64,000 nt of DNA from Aliihoeflea sp. 40Bstr573 (GTDB taxonomy: Bacteria; Pseudomonadota; Alphaproteobacteria; Rhizobiales; Rhizobiaceae). The notes beneath the pieces are model-generated. The model ran no database searches. It had not been told where the DNA came from and saw only the letters and a list, made by a program, of their open reading frames with translations. The position numbers were made by a program, and so were the translations under genes. Below, in pieces: positions 16,512 through 25,754 of the stretch; position 1 is the first letter of the stretch, and the number at the start of each line of letters is the position of its first letter. The DNA is taken from positions 1-64,000 of the forward strand of contig NZ_JAAAMH010000013.1 in the NCBI RefSeq assembly GCF_024105655.1. The letters run 5' to 3'.

Positions 16512-16799
16512 ATGAAAACGACTTTTCTCGCGACATTAGCAGCCGGCTTGATGATCGGCGGCGCGGTGCTGGCGCAGAACTTTCCAAGCGGCGGCAGCGA
16601 TGGCTATCAGAACGATCCGGTGACCGGCTATCTGTGCGTGACGCCGGCTTGCGACGTGGTGCGCCTTCCGGAGACGAACTGCGTCTGTTCGAAGACCAAT
16701 CCTGCGGCGCGCAATCTGTCAGAGACGCGTCTGCAGTGCTCGATCCGCGAGAACGGCCAATGGGTGCAGTGTCCGGTCCCGCCGAAATATGGTGGATGA
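16512..16799 (+). CDS. Small secreted cysteine-rich hypothetical protein
   Basis: A 95-residue protein with a signal peptide ([21 protein letters not shown], cut near residue 22). The mature 73 residues contain six cysteines (pattern C-x5-C-x10-C-x-C then two more), enough for three disulfide bonds in the periplasm. No domain was recognised. The start is secure because a perfect AGGAGG lies about 8 nt before the ATG at 16512. It stands alone, divergent from glyQ. Confidence 0.7.
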   Translation: MKTTFLATLAAGLMIGGAVLAQNFPSGGSDGYQNDPVTGYLCVTPACDVVRLPETNCVCSKTNPAARNLSETRLQCSIRENGQWVQCPVPPKYGG

Positions 16800-16846
16800 A
16801 GCCGGCGGCCTGTGGAACTGCCTGGCAAGGCTGACCCGAGCGCCTC

Positions 16847-18850
16847 TCAATTTTGTGGCAGAACCAGGGTCTGGCCCGGGCGAAGCAAGTCCGGGTTGCC
16901 CCGCAGATCGGGATTGAGGTCCAGAATTTCGCGGTAGCGGTTGCCGTCTCCGAGCCGTTCGCGGGCGATGTCCCAAAGGGACTGGCCGGGCCCGACTGCA
17001 TGGGTCGCCTCGACAGGTGCGGGCGAGACAGGAGCAGTTGTCGCGACCTGAGCGGCAGGCACCTCAGGCTCGGCCGGGACTTCAGGTGCGGTCGCGAGGC
17101 TGGCGAAGTCCTGCTCGGCTTCCGGCTCGGCGGCAGCTTCGACCAGACCGTCGCGCAGCTTGCGATTGATTTCCTCGAGCAGGTCTTCCTCCGGCTCCAG
17201 ATCGCGCGCGTGGCTCCACTGGAACGTCGCTTCGAGCCGACGTCCGACCTTCCAGTAGGCGTCACCCAGATGATCGTTCAGGATCGCATCGCTCGGCATC
17301 AAGCTGACGGCGCGTTCGAGTTCTGTCACCGCTTCCTCGAAACGACCCAGGCGATAATAGGCCCAGCCGAGCGAATCGACGATGTGGCCATCGCTCGGGC
17401 GCAGGTCGACCGCCTTCTGGATGAGGGCAAGCCCCTCTTCCAGGTTCATGTTCATGTCGACCCACGAATAGCCCAGATAGTTCATGACCTGAGGATGATC
17501 GGGATATAGTTCGAGTGCCTGATTGAAGTTCGGCTCGGCCTTGTCCCACTGCTTGATCCGCTCATAGGCGATGCCGCGCTGGTAGTAGAGGTTCCAGTCG
17601 GCTGCCTCGGGCGTTTCAATGCGAGCCACGGCGCGGTCATAGACCTCCGCGGCTTCCGCGAATTTCTGTTGCGACGCGTAGACACCGCCAAGCGCGAGAT
17701 AAGCGCGGCGATCATCTGGCGCGGCTTCGAGCAGTGGTTCGAGATGCTCGACCGCCTCGTCATGCCGGTCGAGATCGGCAAGATTCAAGCCGACCTGTAA
17801 CTCCGAGACCTGCCGGATCGGCGAATCCTCAGCGATCCGGCCGTAGATCTCGATCGCTTCCTCCGCCTTGCGCTGCATCTCGGCGATGCTGCCAAGCTGC
17901 AGGAGCACGGCGTCGCTGGTTGGCTGAAGCGCTAGCGCATAGTTCAGATAGAGCCTCACGAAAGCTTCGCCGCCGCCGCGATTGAGCGCGGTCGAAAGGT
18001 TCAGCAAGATTTCCGACGCCCCGGCCTCTGTTCCGGCGACAAGCGGCGAGATCTCCTCGCCGCCTTCGATCGCCTCGCGCAAGGCGACGACCGTCACCCG
18101 GTCGGGCGCGAGCTCGTCAGCCTTGGCGAGGATGTCCAGTGAGGTGCCGTCGTCCCCGTTCGCGGCGCGGAAGCGGGCATAGGCCTCATGGGCCCGCAGA
18201 AACACTTCCGGCGCGGCGCCGCCGGCCTCGAGGCTGACGGTGGCTGCCGAAAACGCCTGCTCGGCGACGTCGTCGCGGCCTGCCTCTGCGGCAATCAGAG
18301 CGCGGTGATAATCAACGAAGAGCGCGTACCAAGGAGGACCTTCGACACCATCAAGTCGCGCAAGGGCTGCATCCGCATCGCCCAATCCTGCTTCGATCCA
18401 GGCACGCATGACAGAGGTGATCAGCCGGTCGAGATCGGATTCCTGCTCGAATTCCAGGAGACCAAGCGCCTCTTCACCCTTGCCGGAGCGGATCGCGTCG
18501 ACCGCCAGCGCCAATTTCGAAAAGCGCTCGATGTCCGGCACTTCGCGCAAATCCTCGGCGAGCGGCAAGGCTTCCTCGAAATCCCCGCGCGAGATCAACA
18601 GCATCATCAGGCTTTGCTGGATCGCTTCGTCGGTCGGGCTGAAAGAAAGCGCCCGCTGATAGTAAGCGATGGCCCGGTCGACATCGTTGTCGACCTCGGC
18701 CGCGCGTGCGGCCAGATAGGCACCGGAAAAGGAATTGACGCTGATTCGGTCCTGCGCCGTGGTGTCGTCCTGCGCAAATGCGGGAACCGCGGCTGACAGC
18801 CCCAGTGCAAGTGCTAGAGCTGCAAGGACTTTATCGGTAGAGCGCGGCAT
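16847..18850 (-). CDS. Exported tetratricopeptide-repeat protein with C-terminal LysM domain
   Basis: A 667-residue envelope protein. A signal peptide (cut after about residue 26, PAFAQ) leads into TPR-like helical repeats over residues 45-560, clearest at 390-545 (for example [21 protein letters not shown] and [17 protein letters not shown]). A proline/alanine/glutamate-rich linker (about 575-615) follows and then a LysM module ([18 protein letters not shown] to the end), which would bind peptidoglycan. The TPR part resembles the alphaproteobacterial repeat proteins usually found next to ispE/ispB. The fused LysM suggests a cell-wall-anchored scaffold. It is transcribed in the same direction as ispB, 132 bp upstream. 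Confidence 0.85.
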   Translation of the reverse strand: MPRSTDKVLAALALALGLSAAVPAFAQDDTTAQDRISVNSFSGAYLAARAAEVDNDVDRAIAYYQRALSFSPTDEAIQQSLMMLLISRGDFEEALPLAEDLREVPDIERFSKLALAVDAIRSGKGEEALGLLEFEQESDLDRLITSVMRAWIEAGLGDADAALARLDGVEGPPWYALFVDYHRALIAAEAGRDDVAEQAFSAATVSLEAGGAAPEVFLRAHEAYARFRAANGDDGTSLDILAKADELAPDRVTVVALREAIEGGEEISPLVAGTEAGASEILLNLSTALNRGGGEAFVRLYLNYALALQPTSDAVLLQLGSIAEMQRKAEEAIEIYGRIAEDSPIRQVSELQVGLNLADLDRHDEAVEHLEPLLEAAPDDRRAYLALGGVYASQQKFAEAAEVYDRAVARIETPEAADWNLYYQRGIAYERIKQWDKAEPNFNQALELYPDHPQVMNYLGYSWVDMNMNLEEGLALIQKAVDLRPSDGHIVDSLGWAYYRLGRFEEAVTELERAVSLMPSDAILNDHLGDAYWKVGRRLEATFQWSHARDLEPEEDLLEEINRKLRDGLVEAAAEPEAEQDFASLATAPEVPAEPEVPAAQVATTAPVSPAPVEATHAVGPGQSLWDIARERLGDGNRYREILDLNPDLRGNPDLLRPGQTLVLPQN

Positions 18851-18982
18851 CGCTTCCCTTCCTGATCGATTGGCCCAGTCTGGGGGCTAGGCGTTCATGC
18901 AAAGCATGGCCTTTTTGGGGTCGCGCTTCAATCGTCTGGATTTCACGTTCCGGTCACCCGGCCGCCCGAGTGCTGGCAACGA

Positions 18983-19999
18983 TCACGACACGCGGCTGAT
19001 GCAAAAGTCGATCACCTCGACCAGTGCGTGCTTCTGGACGCTGTCTGGGAGCGGTGCGAGCGCGTCACGGGCGATGGCGCCGAAATGACGGGCGCGCGCG
19101 ATCGTGTCGTTGATGGCGCCGTACTTCACCATCAGGCCGCGCGCCTTTTCGAGCGCCGCGTCGTCGCTCTGGGCATCTTCGATGGCGCTTTTCCAGAATG
19201 CGCGCTCGTCGGCTGTGCCGCGGCGGAAACTCAGGATCACGGGCAACGTGACCTTGCCTTCCCGGAAGTCGTCGCCGACATTCTTGCCCAGCTCCTGGGC
19301 GTTGCCGCCATAATCGAGCGCGTCGTCGACGAGCTGGAAAGCAAGGCCGAGATTGACACCGTAGGAGCGCAAAGCCGCGCGATCGGATTTCGACGCTGCG
19401 GCAATGATGGGGCCGACTTCGGCGGCAGCCGAGAACAGCGCGGCCGTCTTCGCCTTGATGACCGCGAGATAGTCGTCCTCGGTCGTCTCCAGATTCTTGG
19501 CAACGCCAAGTTGCATGACTTCGCCTTCGGCGATGACCGAGGCTGCGGCGGAAAGAACGTCAAGCGCATCGAGCGAGCCGACATCGACCATGACGCGGAA
19601 GGCCTGGCCGAGGAGATAGTCGCCAACGAGGACACTTGCCTGGTTGCCCCAGATCATGCGCGCAGTGCTCTTGCCGCGACGCAGCGCGCTTTCGTCCACG
19701 ACGTCATCGTGCAGGAGCGTTGCGGTGTGCATGAACTCGACCGCCATGGCGAGCTTGACGTGGCCATCGCCGGCATAGTCGAACATCTGCGCAGCGGCGA
19801 GAGTCATCATCGGCCGCAGACGCTTGCCGCCCGACGAAATCAAGTGGTTTGCAATCTGCGGGATCATCTCGACATTGGAGCCGGCCTTGGCGAGGATCAG
19901 CTCGTTCACCTTGGCCATATCGGCGCGCGTGATCTCCAGCAGAGCATCGATCGATGCCGTATCCTGGCGCGTGCTGCCGATGTTCACTGCTACGCTCAA
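18983..19999 (-). CDS. ispB: Polyprenyl (octaprenyl/decaprenyl) diphosphate synthase
   Basis: Trans-prenyltransferase that elongates farnesyl diphosphate with isopentenyl diphosphate to make the ubiquinone side chain. GGKRLRP (residues 57-63), the first aspartate-rich motif DDVVD (98-102) and the second, DDALD (225-229), are intact. It has 338 residues, the usual length. Product chain length cannot be read reliably; alphaproteobacteria often make Q10. UbiA at 5286-6266 would use the product. It is divergent from the DUF2007 gene across 155 bp. Confidence 0.95.
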   Translation of the reverse strand: MSVAVNIGSTRQDTASIDALLEITRADMAKVNELILAKAGSNVEMIPQIANHLISSGGKRLRPMMTLAAAQMFDYAGDGHVKLAMAVEFMHTATLLHDDVVDESALRRGKSTARMIWGNQASVLVGDYLLGQAFRVMVDVGSLDALDVLSAAASVIAEGEVMQLGVAKNLETTEDDYLAVIKAKTAALFSAAAEVGPIIAAASKSDRAALRSYGVNLGLAFQLVDDALDYGGNAQELGKNVGDDFREGKVTLPVILSFRRGTADERAFWKSAIEDAQSDDAALEKARGLMVKYGAINDTIARARHFGAIARDALAPLPDSVQKHALVEVIDFCISRVS

Positions 20000-20154
20000 T
20001 ACCGTCTCCCAAGGGATCTGCCGTCCGGCCTGCCGGGTCGGCGCGGACCTTATGGCGACGCCTTATTGCGGGCAAGAGGCGAATTGGCGCAATACCGGGC
20101 TTTCAGGCGGGCCTTGCGCTCGTTACATAAGCATAAGGCCTGCGAAGGAAAGCC

Positions 20155-20376
20155 ATGAAGGAACTGATGCGCACAAACGATATCGTCCTCATCTCCTTCG
20201 TGGAGACGCTCTTGCGCGACGCCGATATCGACTTCTTCGTGGCCGACGAGAACATGAGCATTCTGGAAGGCTCTCTCGGTATCCTTCCGCGCCGGGTGAT
20301 GGTGGTCGACGACGATCTTGCGCAGGCCCGCCGCGTGCTCTCGGACGCAGGCATCGTCGATGAACTGAAGCCGTGA
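20155..20376 (+). CDS. DUF2007 (putative signal-transducing) protein
   Basis: A 73-residue protein made almost entirely of the small DUF2007 alpha/beta domain: FVETLLRDADIDFFVADENMS, then ILPRRVMVVDDDLAQARRVL. The family resembles a reduced regulatory domain of the GlnB fold, but its ligand is unknown. The stop overlaps the GTG start of the methyltransferase gene by 4 bp, so the two are translationally coupled. This pair next to ispB recurs in Hyphomicrobiales to my knowledge. Confidence 0.85.
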   Translation: MKELMRTNDIVLISFVETLLRDADIDFFVADENMSILEGSLGILPRRVMVVDDDLAQARRVLSDAGIVDELKP

Positions 20377-21140
20377 CACCGCACACGGTCGACGCATTCC
20401 ATCGGGGGCGCTTTTACCTGGTGCAGCCGGCGGATCGCGGACATCGCGCCGGTCTTGACGCCATGCTGCTCGCCGCGGCAGTGCCGGACGGCCTTGCGGG
20501 ACGCGTCGCCGACCTGGGTGCCGGCGCCGGTGCGGCCGGGCTGGCGGTGCTGGCGCGCTGCCCCAATGCCGAGGCGATGCTCGTCGAGCGCGAAGCCGAC
20601 ATGGCCGCCTTCGCATGCGCGACGCTGAAGCTGGCGGAAAATGCCTCGCTTGGTGGTCGCGCGAACGTGATCACGGCTGATGTGACGTTGCGCGGAAAGG
20701 CACGGCTCGCGGCGGGGCTTGCCGACAATTGCTGCGACTTTGCCATCATGAACCCGCCCTACAACGACGCCGCCGACCGATCTTCGCCCGACGAATTGCG
20801 CAAAGCGGCGCATGTGATGACGGACGGTCTTTTCGAGGAATGGGTTCGCACGGCCGCCGCCGTGGTGCGACCGCGCGGGGGGCTTGCGATCATCGCCCGG
20901 CCGGCGACGCTGGGCGCGATACTGGCGGCAATCGAAAGCCGGTTCGGCAGCGCGGAACTGATGGCCATTCACCCGCGCCCGGGCAAGGCAGCGATCCGCA
21001 TCGTGCTGCGCGCATGGCGGGGACAGCGCGGCGCGCTCTCGATCCTGCCGCCGCTGACGCTGCATGGGGAGACCGGAAATGCGTTCACGCCCGAGGCGGA
21101 CGGCGCGATCAACGGCGAACGGTCGCTCTTCCCCCGATAG
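20373..21140 (+). CDS. tRNA1(Val) (adenine-N6)-methyltransferase-like protein (TrmN6 type)
   Basis: SAM-dependent N6-adenine methyltransferase of 255 residues. The SAM-binding motif I is DLGAGAGA (47-54) and the catalytic motif IV is NPPY (127-130), the hallmark of enzymes methylating exocyclic amines. Overall pattern and length match YfiC/TrmN6, which modifies A37 of tRNA1(Val). A protein-glutamine methyltransferase role is less likely given the neighbours and length. It starts at GTG 20373, overlapping the upstream stop. Confidence 0.85.
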   Translation: MTPHTVDAFHRGRFYLVQPADRGHRAGLDAMLLAAAVPDGLAGRVADLGAGAGAAGLAVLARCPNAEAMLVEREADMAAFACATLKLAENASLGGRANVITADVTLRGKARLAAGLADNCCDFAIMNPPYNDAADRSSPDELRKAAHVMTDGLFEEWVRTAAAVVRPRGGLAIIARPATLGAILAAIESRFGSAELMAIHPRPGKAAIRIVLRAWRGQRGALSILPPLTLHGETGNAFTPEADGAINGERSLFPR

Positions 21141-21203
21141 ACGCCGCATTGCGCAAGTCCGCATGAGCCCTACATGGGGAGGGCAACAGGAGACAGACCG
21201 AAC

Positions 21204-22058
21204 GTGCGACGCCTCGTCAACAAGATCCTTCCGAAATCGCTTCGCTCCACCGCCGTCACAATTCCAGTGATCCGGCTGCAAGGCGCGATCATGTCGGGCG
21301 CGAGCCCGCTGAAGCAGAATCTGTCGCTGGCGACGACGGCCGGACTGATCGAAAAGGCGTTCGCCGTTGTAGATGCGCCGGCCGTGGCGATTTCGATCAA
21401 TTCGCCAGGCGGATCGCCCGTCCAGTCCCGGCTGATCTACAAACGCATCCGCGACCTGGCAATCGAGAAGAAGAAGACCGTGCTCGTCTTCGTCGAGGAC
21501 GTCGCGGCCTCCGGCGGCTACATGATTGCCTGCGCCGGCGACGAAATCATCGCGGACCCCTCCTCCATCGTCGGCTCGATCGGCGTCGTTTCCGCCTCGT
21601 TCGGTTTCCAGGACCTGATCAAGAAGATCGGCGTCGAGCGGCGCGTGCATACGGCGGGGCAGAACAAGTCAGTGCTCGATCCCTTCAAGCCGGAGCGGCC
21701 GGAGGACATCGAGAAGCTGAAGGCGCTTCAGCTCGAGGTTCACGAAACCTTTATCGAGTTGGTGCGCGAGCGGCGAGGCGCGAAGCTTGCCGACCATCCC
21801 GACCTCTTTACCGGGCTCTTCTGGAGCGGCAAGAAAGGGTTGGAGCTTGGACTTGTCGATCATCTCGGCGACATGCGGCAGGTGCTGAAGGATCGATATG
21901 GCGAAAGAACGCGAATGCAGCTCATCACCATGCCGCGCGGGCTTTTCGGCCGGAAGCTCGGTATCGGCGGGCTGAGCCAGGAGATCGCGCATTCTGCTGC
22001 ACAGGGAATCGCCGACACCGCGAACGAGCGGGCGCTGTGGAGCCGATACGGGCTTTGA
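21204..22058 (+). CDS. S49 family serine peptidase (SppA/SohB-like)
   Basis: Signal-peptide-peptidase-like serine protease with a Ser/Lys dyad. With the GTG at 21204 the nucleophile is S103 in VAASGGYMIAC and the base is K155 in TAGQNKSVLDPF; SINSPGGSP forms the oxyanion region. The length is 284 aa. GTG 21204 is preferred because an AGGAGA lies about 10 nt upstream; an ATG at 21174 would add ten residues. No clear N-terminal membrane helix is visible, so it may be cytoplasmic or peripheral. The next gene encodes a small membrane-anchored protein. Confidence 0.9.
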   Translation: MRRLVNKILPKSLRSTAVTIPVIRLQGAIMSGASPLKQNLSLATTAGLIEKAFAVVDAPAVAISINSPGGSPVQSRLIYKRIRDLAIEKKKTVLVFVEDVAASGGYMIACAGDEIIADPSSIVGSIGVVSASFGFQDLIKKIGVERRVHTAGQNKSVLDPFKPERPEDIEKLKALQLEVHETFIELVRERRGAKLADHPDLFTGLFWSGKKGLELGLVDHLGDMRQVLKDRYGERTRMQLITMPRGLFGRKLGIGGLSQEIAHSAAQGIADTANERALWSRYGL

Positions 22059-22130
22059 TCGCGATCACGAAACGCCTAGGATATGTCCCATCATGCCAGC
22101 ATGCGTGTTGATCGGGAGCAGATGATCGCA

Positions 22131-22316
22131 ATGCCCCAGCTACTCTTCTTCGCGGCCGTCGGCGCCGCAGCCGTACTCGGCTACCGGCGCTTCGTCCGCG
22201 AGGCCGAGAAGATCACGGCCCGCGCGCGGCGCAATGAGAGCGAAGCGCGAACCGGCGCGATCGGTACGCTCGTCAAGGACCCGGCGACCGGCGAGTATCG
22301 GGTTGCCAGGGACTGA
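22131..22316 (+). CDS. Small membrane-anchored hypothetical protein
   Basis: About 61 residues with one N-terminal hydrophobic helix (QLLFFAAVGAAAVLGYRRF) and a charged tail ending in a short conserved-looking block, LVKDPATGEYRVA. ATG 22131 is preferred as it begins right before the helix; ATG at 22122 and 22083 are alternatives. It resembles small inner-membrane proteins found between S49 peptidase and ispE genes in Hyphomicrobiales, but I cannot name the family. The stop lies 16 bp before the chosen ispE start. Confidence 0.65.
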   Translation: MPQLLFFAAVGAAAVLGYRRFVREAEKITARARRNESEARTGAIGTLVKDPATGEYRVARD

Positions 22317-22332
22317 TGCGGGCACGATCGAC

Positions 22333-23193
22333 GTGATCGAGCGCCTGCGCCTTCGCGCGCCGGCAAAGATCAATCTTGCGCTGCATGTCACCGGCAGGCG
22401 GCCGGACGGCTATCATCTTCTCGATTCGCTTGTTGTGTTCACCCGGTTCGGCGACGAACTGGAGATCGCACCGGCAGCGGCGGACAGCTTTGAGGTCGAG
22501 GGGCCGTTTGCGAAAGGCATTCCGACCGACGGAAGCAATCTCGTCATCAAGGCGCGCGATGCGTTTCGTCAGGTTTACGGAAATGGCGCTGCACTGGCCT
22601 TGCGGCTTGCCAAGAATTTGCCGCCGGCGTCCGGCATCGGCGGCGGCTCGAGCGACGCGGCAGCCTGCCTTGCGGGGATGGCGCGTGCCGGGGACGATCT
22701 GGCCGGTATCGGACTGAGGCTCGGCGCGGACCTGCCGATGTGCCTTGCAGCCGAGCCTCTGCGCGCGCGGGGAATCGGGGAATTGATCGATCCCCTACCG
22801 GACTTTCCCGCACTTTCGCTGGTCCTTGCCAATCCTGGCGTCGAGGTGCCGACCTCCGAAATCTTCCGCCGCCTGTCCTCGCCCGACAATGCGCCTTTGC
22901 CGGGACTTCCCCAAAGTGACGTAGTCGCCTGGCTGCGGGCAACCCGCAACGACCTTCAGGAGCCGGCCATCGCGTATGCGCCACAAATCGGCGAATGCCT
23001 CCGGATGCTGGAGCGTTCGGGCGCCGCCTTCACCCGGATGTCAGGATCGGGCGCGACCTGTTTCGGGGTGTTTACGGATTTTGACGCCGCGAGCCGAGCG
23101 GCGGAACGAATGCGGGCCGAGAACGGTTCGTGGTTCGTGACCGCCACGCAAAGCCATGCCTCGGGAACCTTCAGGAGACGGATCGAACCATGA
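22333..23193 (+). CDS. ispE: 4-diphosphocytidyl-2-C-methyl-D-erythritol kinase
   Basis: GHMP kinase that phosphorylates CDP-ME in the MEP isoprenoid pathway. The substrate-side motif APAKINLALHVTGRRPDGYH near the start and the ATP loop LPPASGIGGGSSDAA are intact, with a C-terminal SGSGATCFG motif. GTG 22333 gives 286 residues, the normal length, and begins just before the first conserved strand. Longer in-frame starts would overlap the previous gene. Its stop overlaps the moaB ATG by 4 bp. The pathway feeds ispB and ubiA elsewhere in the window. Confidence 0.95.
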   Translation: MIERLRLRAPAKINLALHVTGRRPDGYHLLDSLVVFTRFGDELEIAPAAADSFEVEGPFAKGIPTDGSNLVIKARDAFRQVYGNGAALALRLAKNLPPASGIGGGSSDAAACLAGMARAGDDLAGIGLRLGADLPMCLAAEPLRARGIGELIDPLPDFPALSLVLANPGVEVPTSEIFRRLSSPDNAPLPGLPQSDVVAWLRATRNDLQEPAIAYAPQIGECLRMLERSGAAFTRMSGSGATCFGVFTDFDAASRAAERMRAENGSWFVTATQSHASGTFRRRIEP

Positions 23194-23735
23194 GCGAACG
23201 CCCCTTTATCGCCGTCACCTTTGCCGTTCTCACCGTTTCGGATACGCGCAGCCTCGAAGAGGACAAGTCCGGCGCGACGCTTGTCGAGCGGATCAAGGCC
23301 GCAGGGCACGAGGTGGCGCAGCGCGACATCGTCAGGGACGATATCGCCGCGATCCGCGCCAAGGTGAATTCGTGGAGCCAGGACCAGGCGATCGACGCGA
23401 TCATCACGACGGGCGGGACCGGCTTCACCGGCCGCGACGTCACGCCCGAAGCGCTCGAACCGCTGTTCGAAAAGCGCATGGAGGGGTTCTCGGCGCTGTT
23501 TCACAATATCTCGGCCGAAAAGATCGGCACCTCGACGATCCAGAGTCGGGCCACGGCAGGGCTGTTGAACCAGACCTTCGTGTTCGTCTTGCCGGGCTCG
23601 CCCGGCGCCTGCCGCGACGCCTGGGATGGCATCTTGAAGGACCAGTTCGACTACCGCCATATGCCGTGCAATTTCGTGGAAATCATGCCGCGGCTCGACG
23701 AGCATCTGAAGCGCGGGGCGGGTCAGGTCGTCTGA
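23190..23735 (+). CDS. moaB: Molybdenum cofactor biosynthesis protein B
   Basis: MPT adenylyltransferase-type protein of the MoaB/MogA fold, 181 residues. LTVSDTRSLEEDKSG, the molybdopterin-binding TTGGTGFTGRDVTPEA and the LPGSPGACRDAW motif are all present. The ATG at 23190 overlaps the ispE stop, and the GAACC before it sits inside ispE. No other moa/moe gene is in the window. The TGA stop abuts the stop of the convergent glycosyltransferase-like gene inside a 12-bp perfect palindrome. Confidence 0.95.
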   Translation: MSERPFIAVTFAVLTVSDTRSLEEDKSGATLVERIKAAGHEVAQRDIVRDDIAAIRAKVNSWSQDQAIDAIITTGGTGFTGRDVTPEALEPLFEKRMEGFSALFHNISAEKIGTSTIQSRATAGLLNQTFVFVLPGSPGACRDAWDGILKDQFDYRHMPCNFVEIMPRLDEHLKRGAGQVV

Positions 23736-24191
23736 TCAGACAGCGTGAATTTCGGCACGCAGCCGAAGCGACTTCTGACTGGACGTTTTGCCTTTGCGCA
23801 TAAGAAGACCTTCGCCAAAATCCTCGCGTCGCTTCAGCCATTTCGACCAAAACGACAACTCCGTTTGACGTGATCGCGAAAAAGTTGCCGGCCGATCGGC
23901 GACCGCGACATGCTCGCGAGCCGCTTCTATCCAACCTGGAACGAGACGGGCGCCGGGCTTCAAGATGAGCACCCAGTCGCTGCGCGCGCGCGCCAGCGCA
24001 TCTTTGTAACTCGCGGTAGCCAGGAAGACGCAACCGGCGTGTTCGGCAACCAGTTCGGTTCCGTCCGACGATCCGTGATCGCAGACGATGACCTCGCGAA
24101 CCAGGCCCTCGACGGCGCCCGGCACAAGCGAGGCCAGTGTCTTCGCCAATTCGTTCTCGTTGTCCTTGGTTTCGATCAGAACGGAAATCAT
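23736..24191 (-). CDS. Short family 2 glycosyltransferase-like protein
   Basis: A 151-residue protein with the N-terminal half of a GT-A fold: MISVLIETKDNENELAKTL, then REVIVCDHGSSDGTE, the nucleotide-sugar-binding region, and SYKDALARARSDWVLILKPGARL where active enzymes have the DXD metal site. No DXD is visible and the acceptor domain is missing. It may be a reduced regulatory or inactive relative, or bind nucleotides only. The coding pattern looks intact and I see no frameshift remnant downstream. It is convergent with moaB. Confidence 0.75.
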   Translation of the reverse strand: MISVLIETKDNENELAKTLASLVPGAVEGLVREVIVCDHGSSDGTELVAEHAGCVFLATASYKDALARARSDWVLILKPGARLVPGWIEAAREHVAVADRPATFSRSRQTELSFWSKWLKRREDFGEGLLMRKGKTSSQKSLRLRAEIHAV

Positions 24192-24337
24192 CCCCTTTCA
24201 TTAGCGCAGTGTGAATGAGGTGGCCAGACGCCCGTAGTGTACAAAAAGTTCTTGCTTTGTTCCGCATCAACCAATAGGAATTGTTTCATCGAAACGCCGA
24301 GTCCCGAAGCGCCACGAAGCGGCGCCAGGAGAGCGAT

Positions 24338-25492
24338 ATGGAACAGATCAGACGAGCCGACGTTGCCGCTTTCACAAGCGGAGATGCGCATATGGCCAAT
24401 GCGATGATCGAGGAGGCCGGCCTGCGCGTGGTGCCGGACAGGCGGCGCGGGCGGGGGGCCGGCGTCAATCCGAGCGGGCGGTTCGAGAAGTTCGAGCGCC
24501 ACGTATTCGATGATGGCTGGAACTCCTTCGAGGAACTGCCGCCGTTCAAGACGGACGTGCAGATCGAAAAGCCGCGCACGATCATCACCCGCAACGATTC
24601 GCCCGACATTTCCTTCGACCGCTCGATCAATCCGTACCGGGGTTGCGAGCACGGCTGCGTCTACTGCTTCGCGCGCCCGACGCACAGCTATATGGGCCTG
24701 TCGGCCGGGCTCGACTTCGAATCGAAGCTCTTTGCAAAGCCGGACGCGCCGCGCCTTCTGGAAAAGGAACTGGCAAAGGACGGATACCAGCCGAAGACGA
24801 TCGCAATCGGCACCAACACCGATCCCTATCAGCCGATCGAAAAGGAATGGCGCATCATGCGCGAGGTGTTGGAAGTGCTCGAACGGCAAAACCACCCGGT
24901 CGGCATCGTGACCAAGTCGGCGCTCGTCATGCGTGACATCGATATTCTTTCGCGCATGGCCGAGAAGGGCCTTGCCAAGGTGGCTCTGTCGGTGACGACG
25001 CTCGACAGGAAGCTGGCGCGCGCCATGGAGCCGCGGGCTGCGACGCCGCCGCGCAGGCTCGAGGCAGTCCGCGCTCTGTCGGATGCGGGCATTCCGACGT
25101 CCGTGATGATCGGCCCGGTCATTCCCGGCCTCAACGATGCCGAGATCGAGCGCATCCTGGATTCGGCGGCGGCAGCCGGCGCCAAGGAAGCCGGCTACGT
25201 CATCTTGCGCCTGCCGCTGGAGGTCAGCTCGATCTTCAAGGACTGGCTGTTGCAGCATTACCCCGACCGCTACCGCCACGTGATGTCACTGGTGCGGTCG
25301 ATGCGAGGCGGCAAGGATTATGATGCCGAGTTCGGCAAGCGAATGAAGGGTGCGGGTCCATATGCCTGGCAGATCGGGCGACGGTTCGAACTCGCGGCCA
25401 AGCGGCTCGGCCTCAACACGCAGAGGCTGAGGCTGCGCACCGATCTCTTCGTTCCGCCCCTGAAGCAGGGAGAGCAATTGACGCTTCTCTAG
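24338..25492 (+). CDS. PA0069-family radical SAM protein
   Basis: Radical SAM enzyme of 384 residues with cluster ligands C103, C107 and C110 in RGCEHGCVYCFARPTH. The family context (spore photoproduct lyase-like region, GTNTDPYQPIEK, then LPLEVSSIFKDWL) matches the widespread PA0069 group of unknown function, sometimes suggested to act in DNA repair. ATG 24338 follows AGGAGAG by 5 nt and is preferred; an ATG at 24395 is possible. The reaction is not known. It is followed by a 262-bp gap and rnhB. Confidence 0.9.
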   Translation: MEQIRRADVAAFTSGDAHMANAMIEEAGLRVVPDRRRGRGAGVNPSGRFEKFERHVFDDGWNSFEELPPFKTDVQIEKPRTIITRNDSPDISFDRSINPYRGCEHGCVYCFARPTHSYMGLSAGLDFESKLFAKPDAPRLLEKELAKDGYQPKTIAIGTNTDPYQPIEKEWRIMREVLEVLERQNHPVGIVTKSALVMRDIDILSRMAEKGLAKVALSVTTLDRKLARAMEPRAATPPRRLEAVRALSDAGIPTSVMIGPVIPGLNDAEIERILDSAAAAGAKEAGYVILRLPLEVSSIFKDWLLQHYPDRYRHVMSLVRSMRGGKDYDAEFGKRMKGAGPYAWQIGRRFELAAKRLGLNTQRLRLRTDLFVPPLKQGEQLTLL

Positions 25493-25754
25493 GGTGGTAC
25501 TGAGATTGAGTTTGGGCCATCTGTAGATGTAAGCATCCCGAGCTTCCGGGGCTCATGTGCCAAGTACATATTCCGCTCCGGTTCGCAAAGGCCGCCATTT
25601 TCGGCAAGAGCCCGAATCTCAGACCCCTCCTGCACGTCTTCCCTGTCTCCGTCCGGCTTGTCCCCAATCATTGCCCGACGGTGCCCTTCCCGCCCCGCCC
25701 CACGGTCGGGAAGGACTTGCGGAGAATCGGACGCAATGCGAGCATTGCCGCAAC
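25493..25754. other. Intergenic region with hairpin and unassigned minus-strand frame
   Basis: 262 bases between the radical SAM gene and rnhB. A stem CCTTCCCG / CGGGAAGG (25685-25692 with 25707-25714) lies 40 nt before the rnhB start and may be leader structure. A 60-codon minus-strand frame (25489-25671, starting [14 protein letters not shown]) overlaps the end of the radical SAM gene; it is acidic and resembles nothing I know. No RNA gene was recognised. Confidence 0.35.

Noticed and set aside
15427-17265. GlyQ open frame extending 296 codons upstream
   Set aside because: The extra part lies antisense-free but out of frame inside the TPR-LysM gene and has no homology-like features; the GlyQ N-terminus is at 16377.
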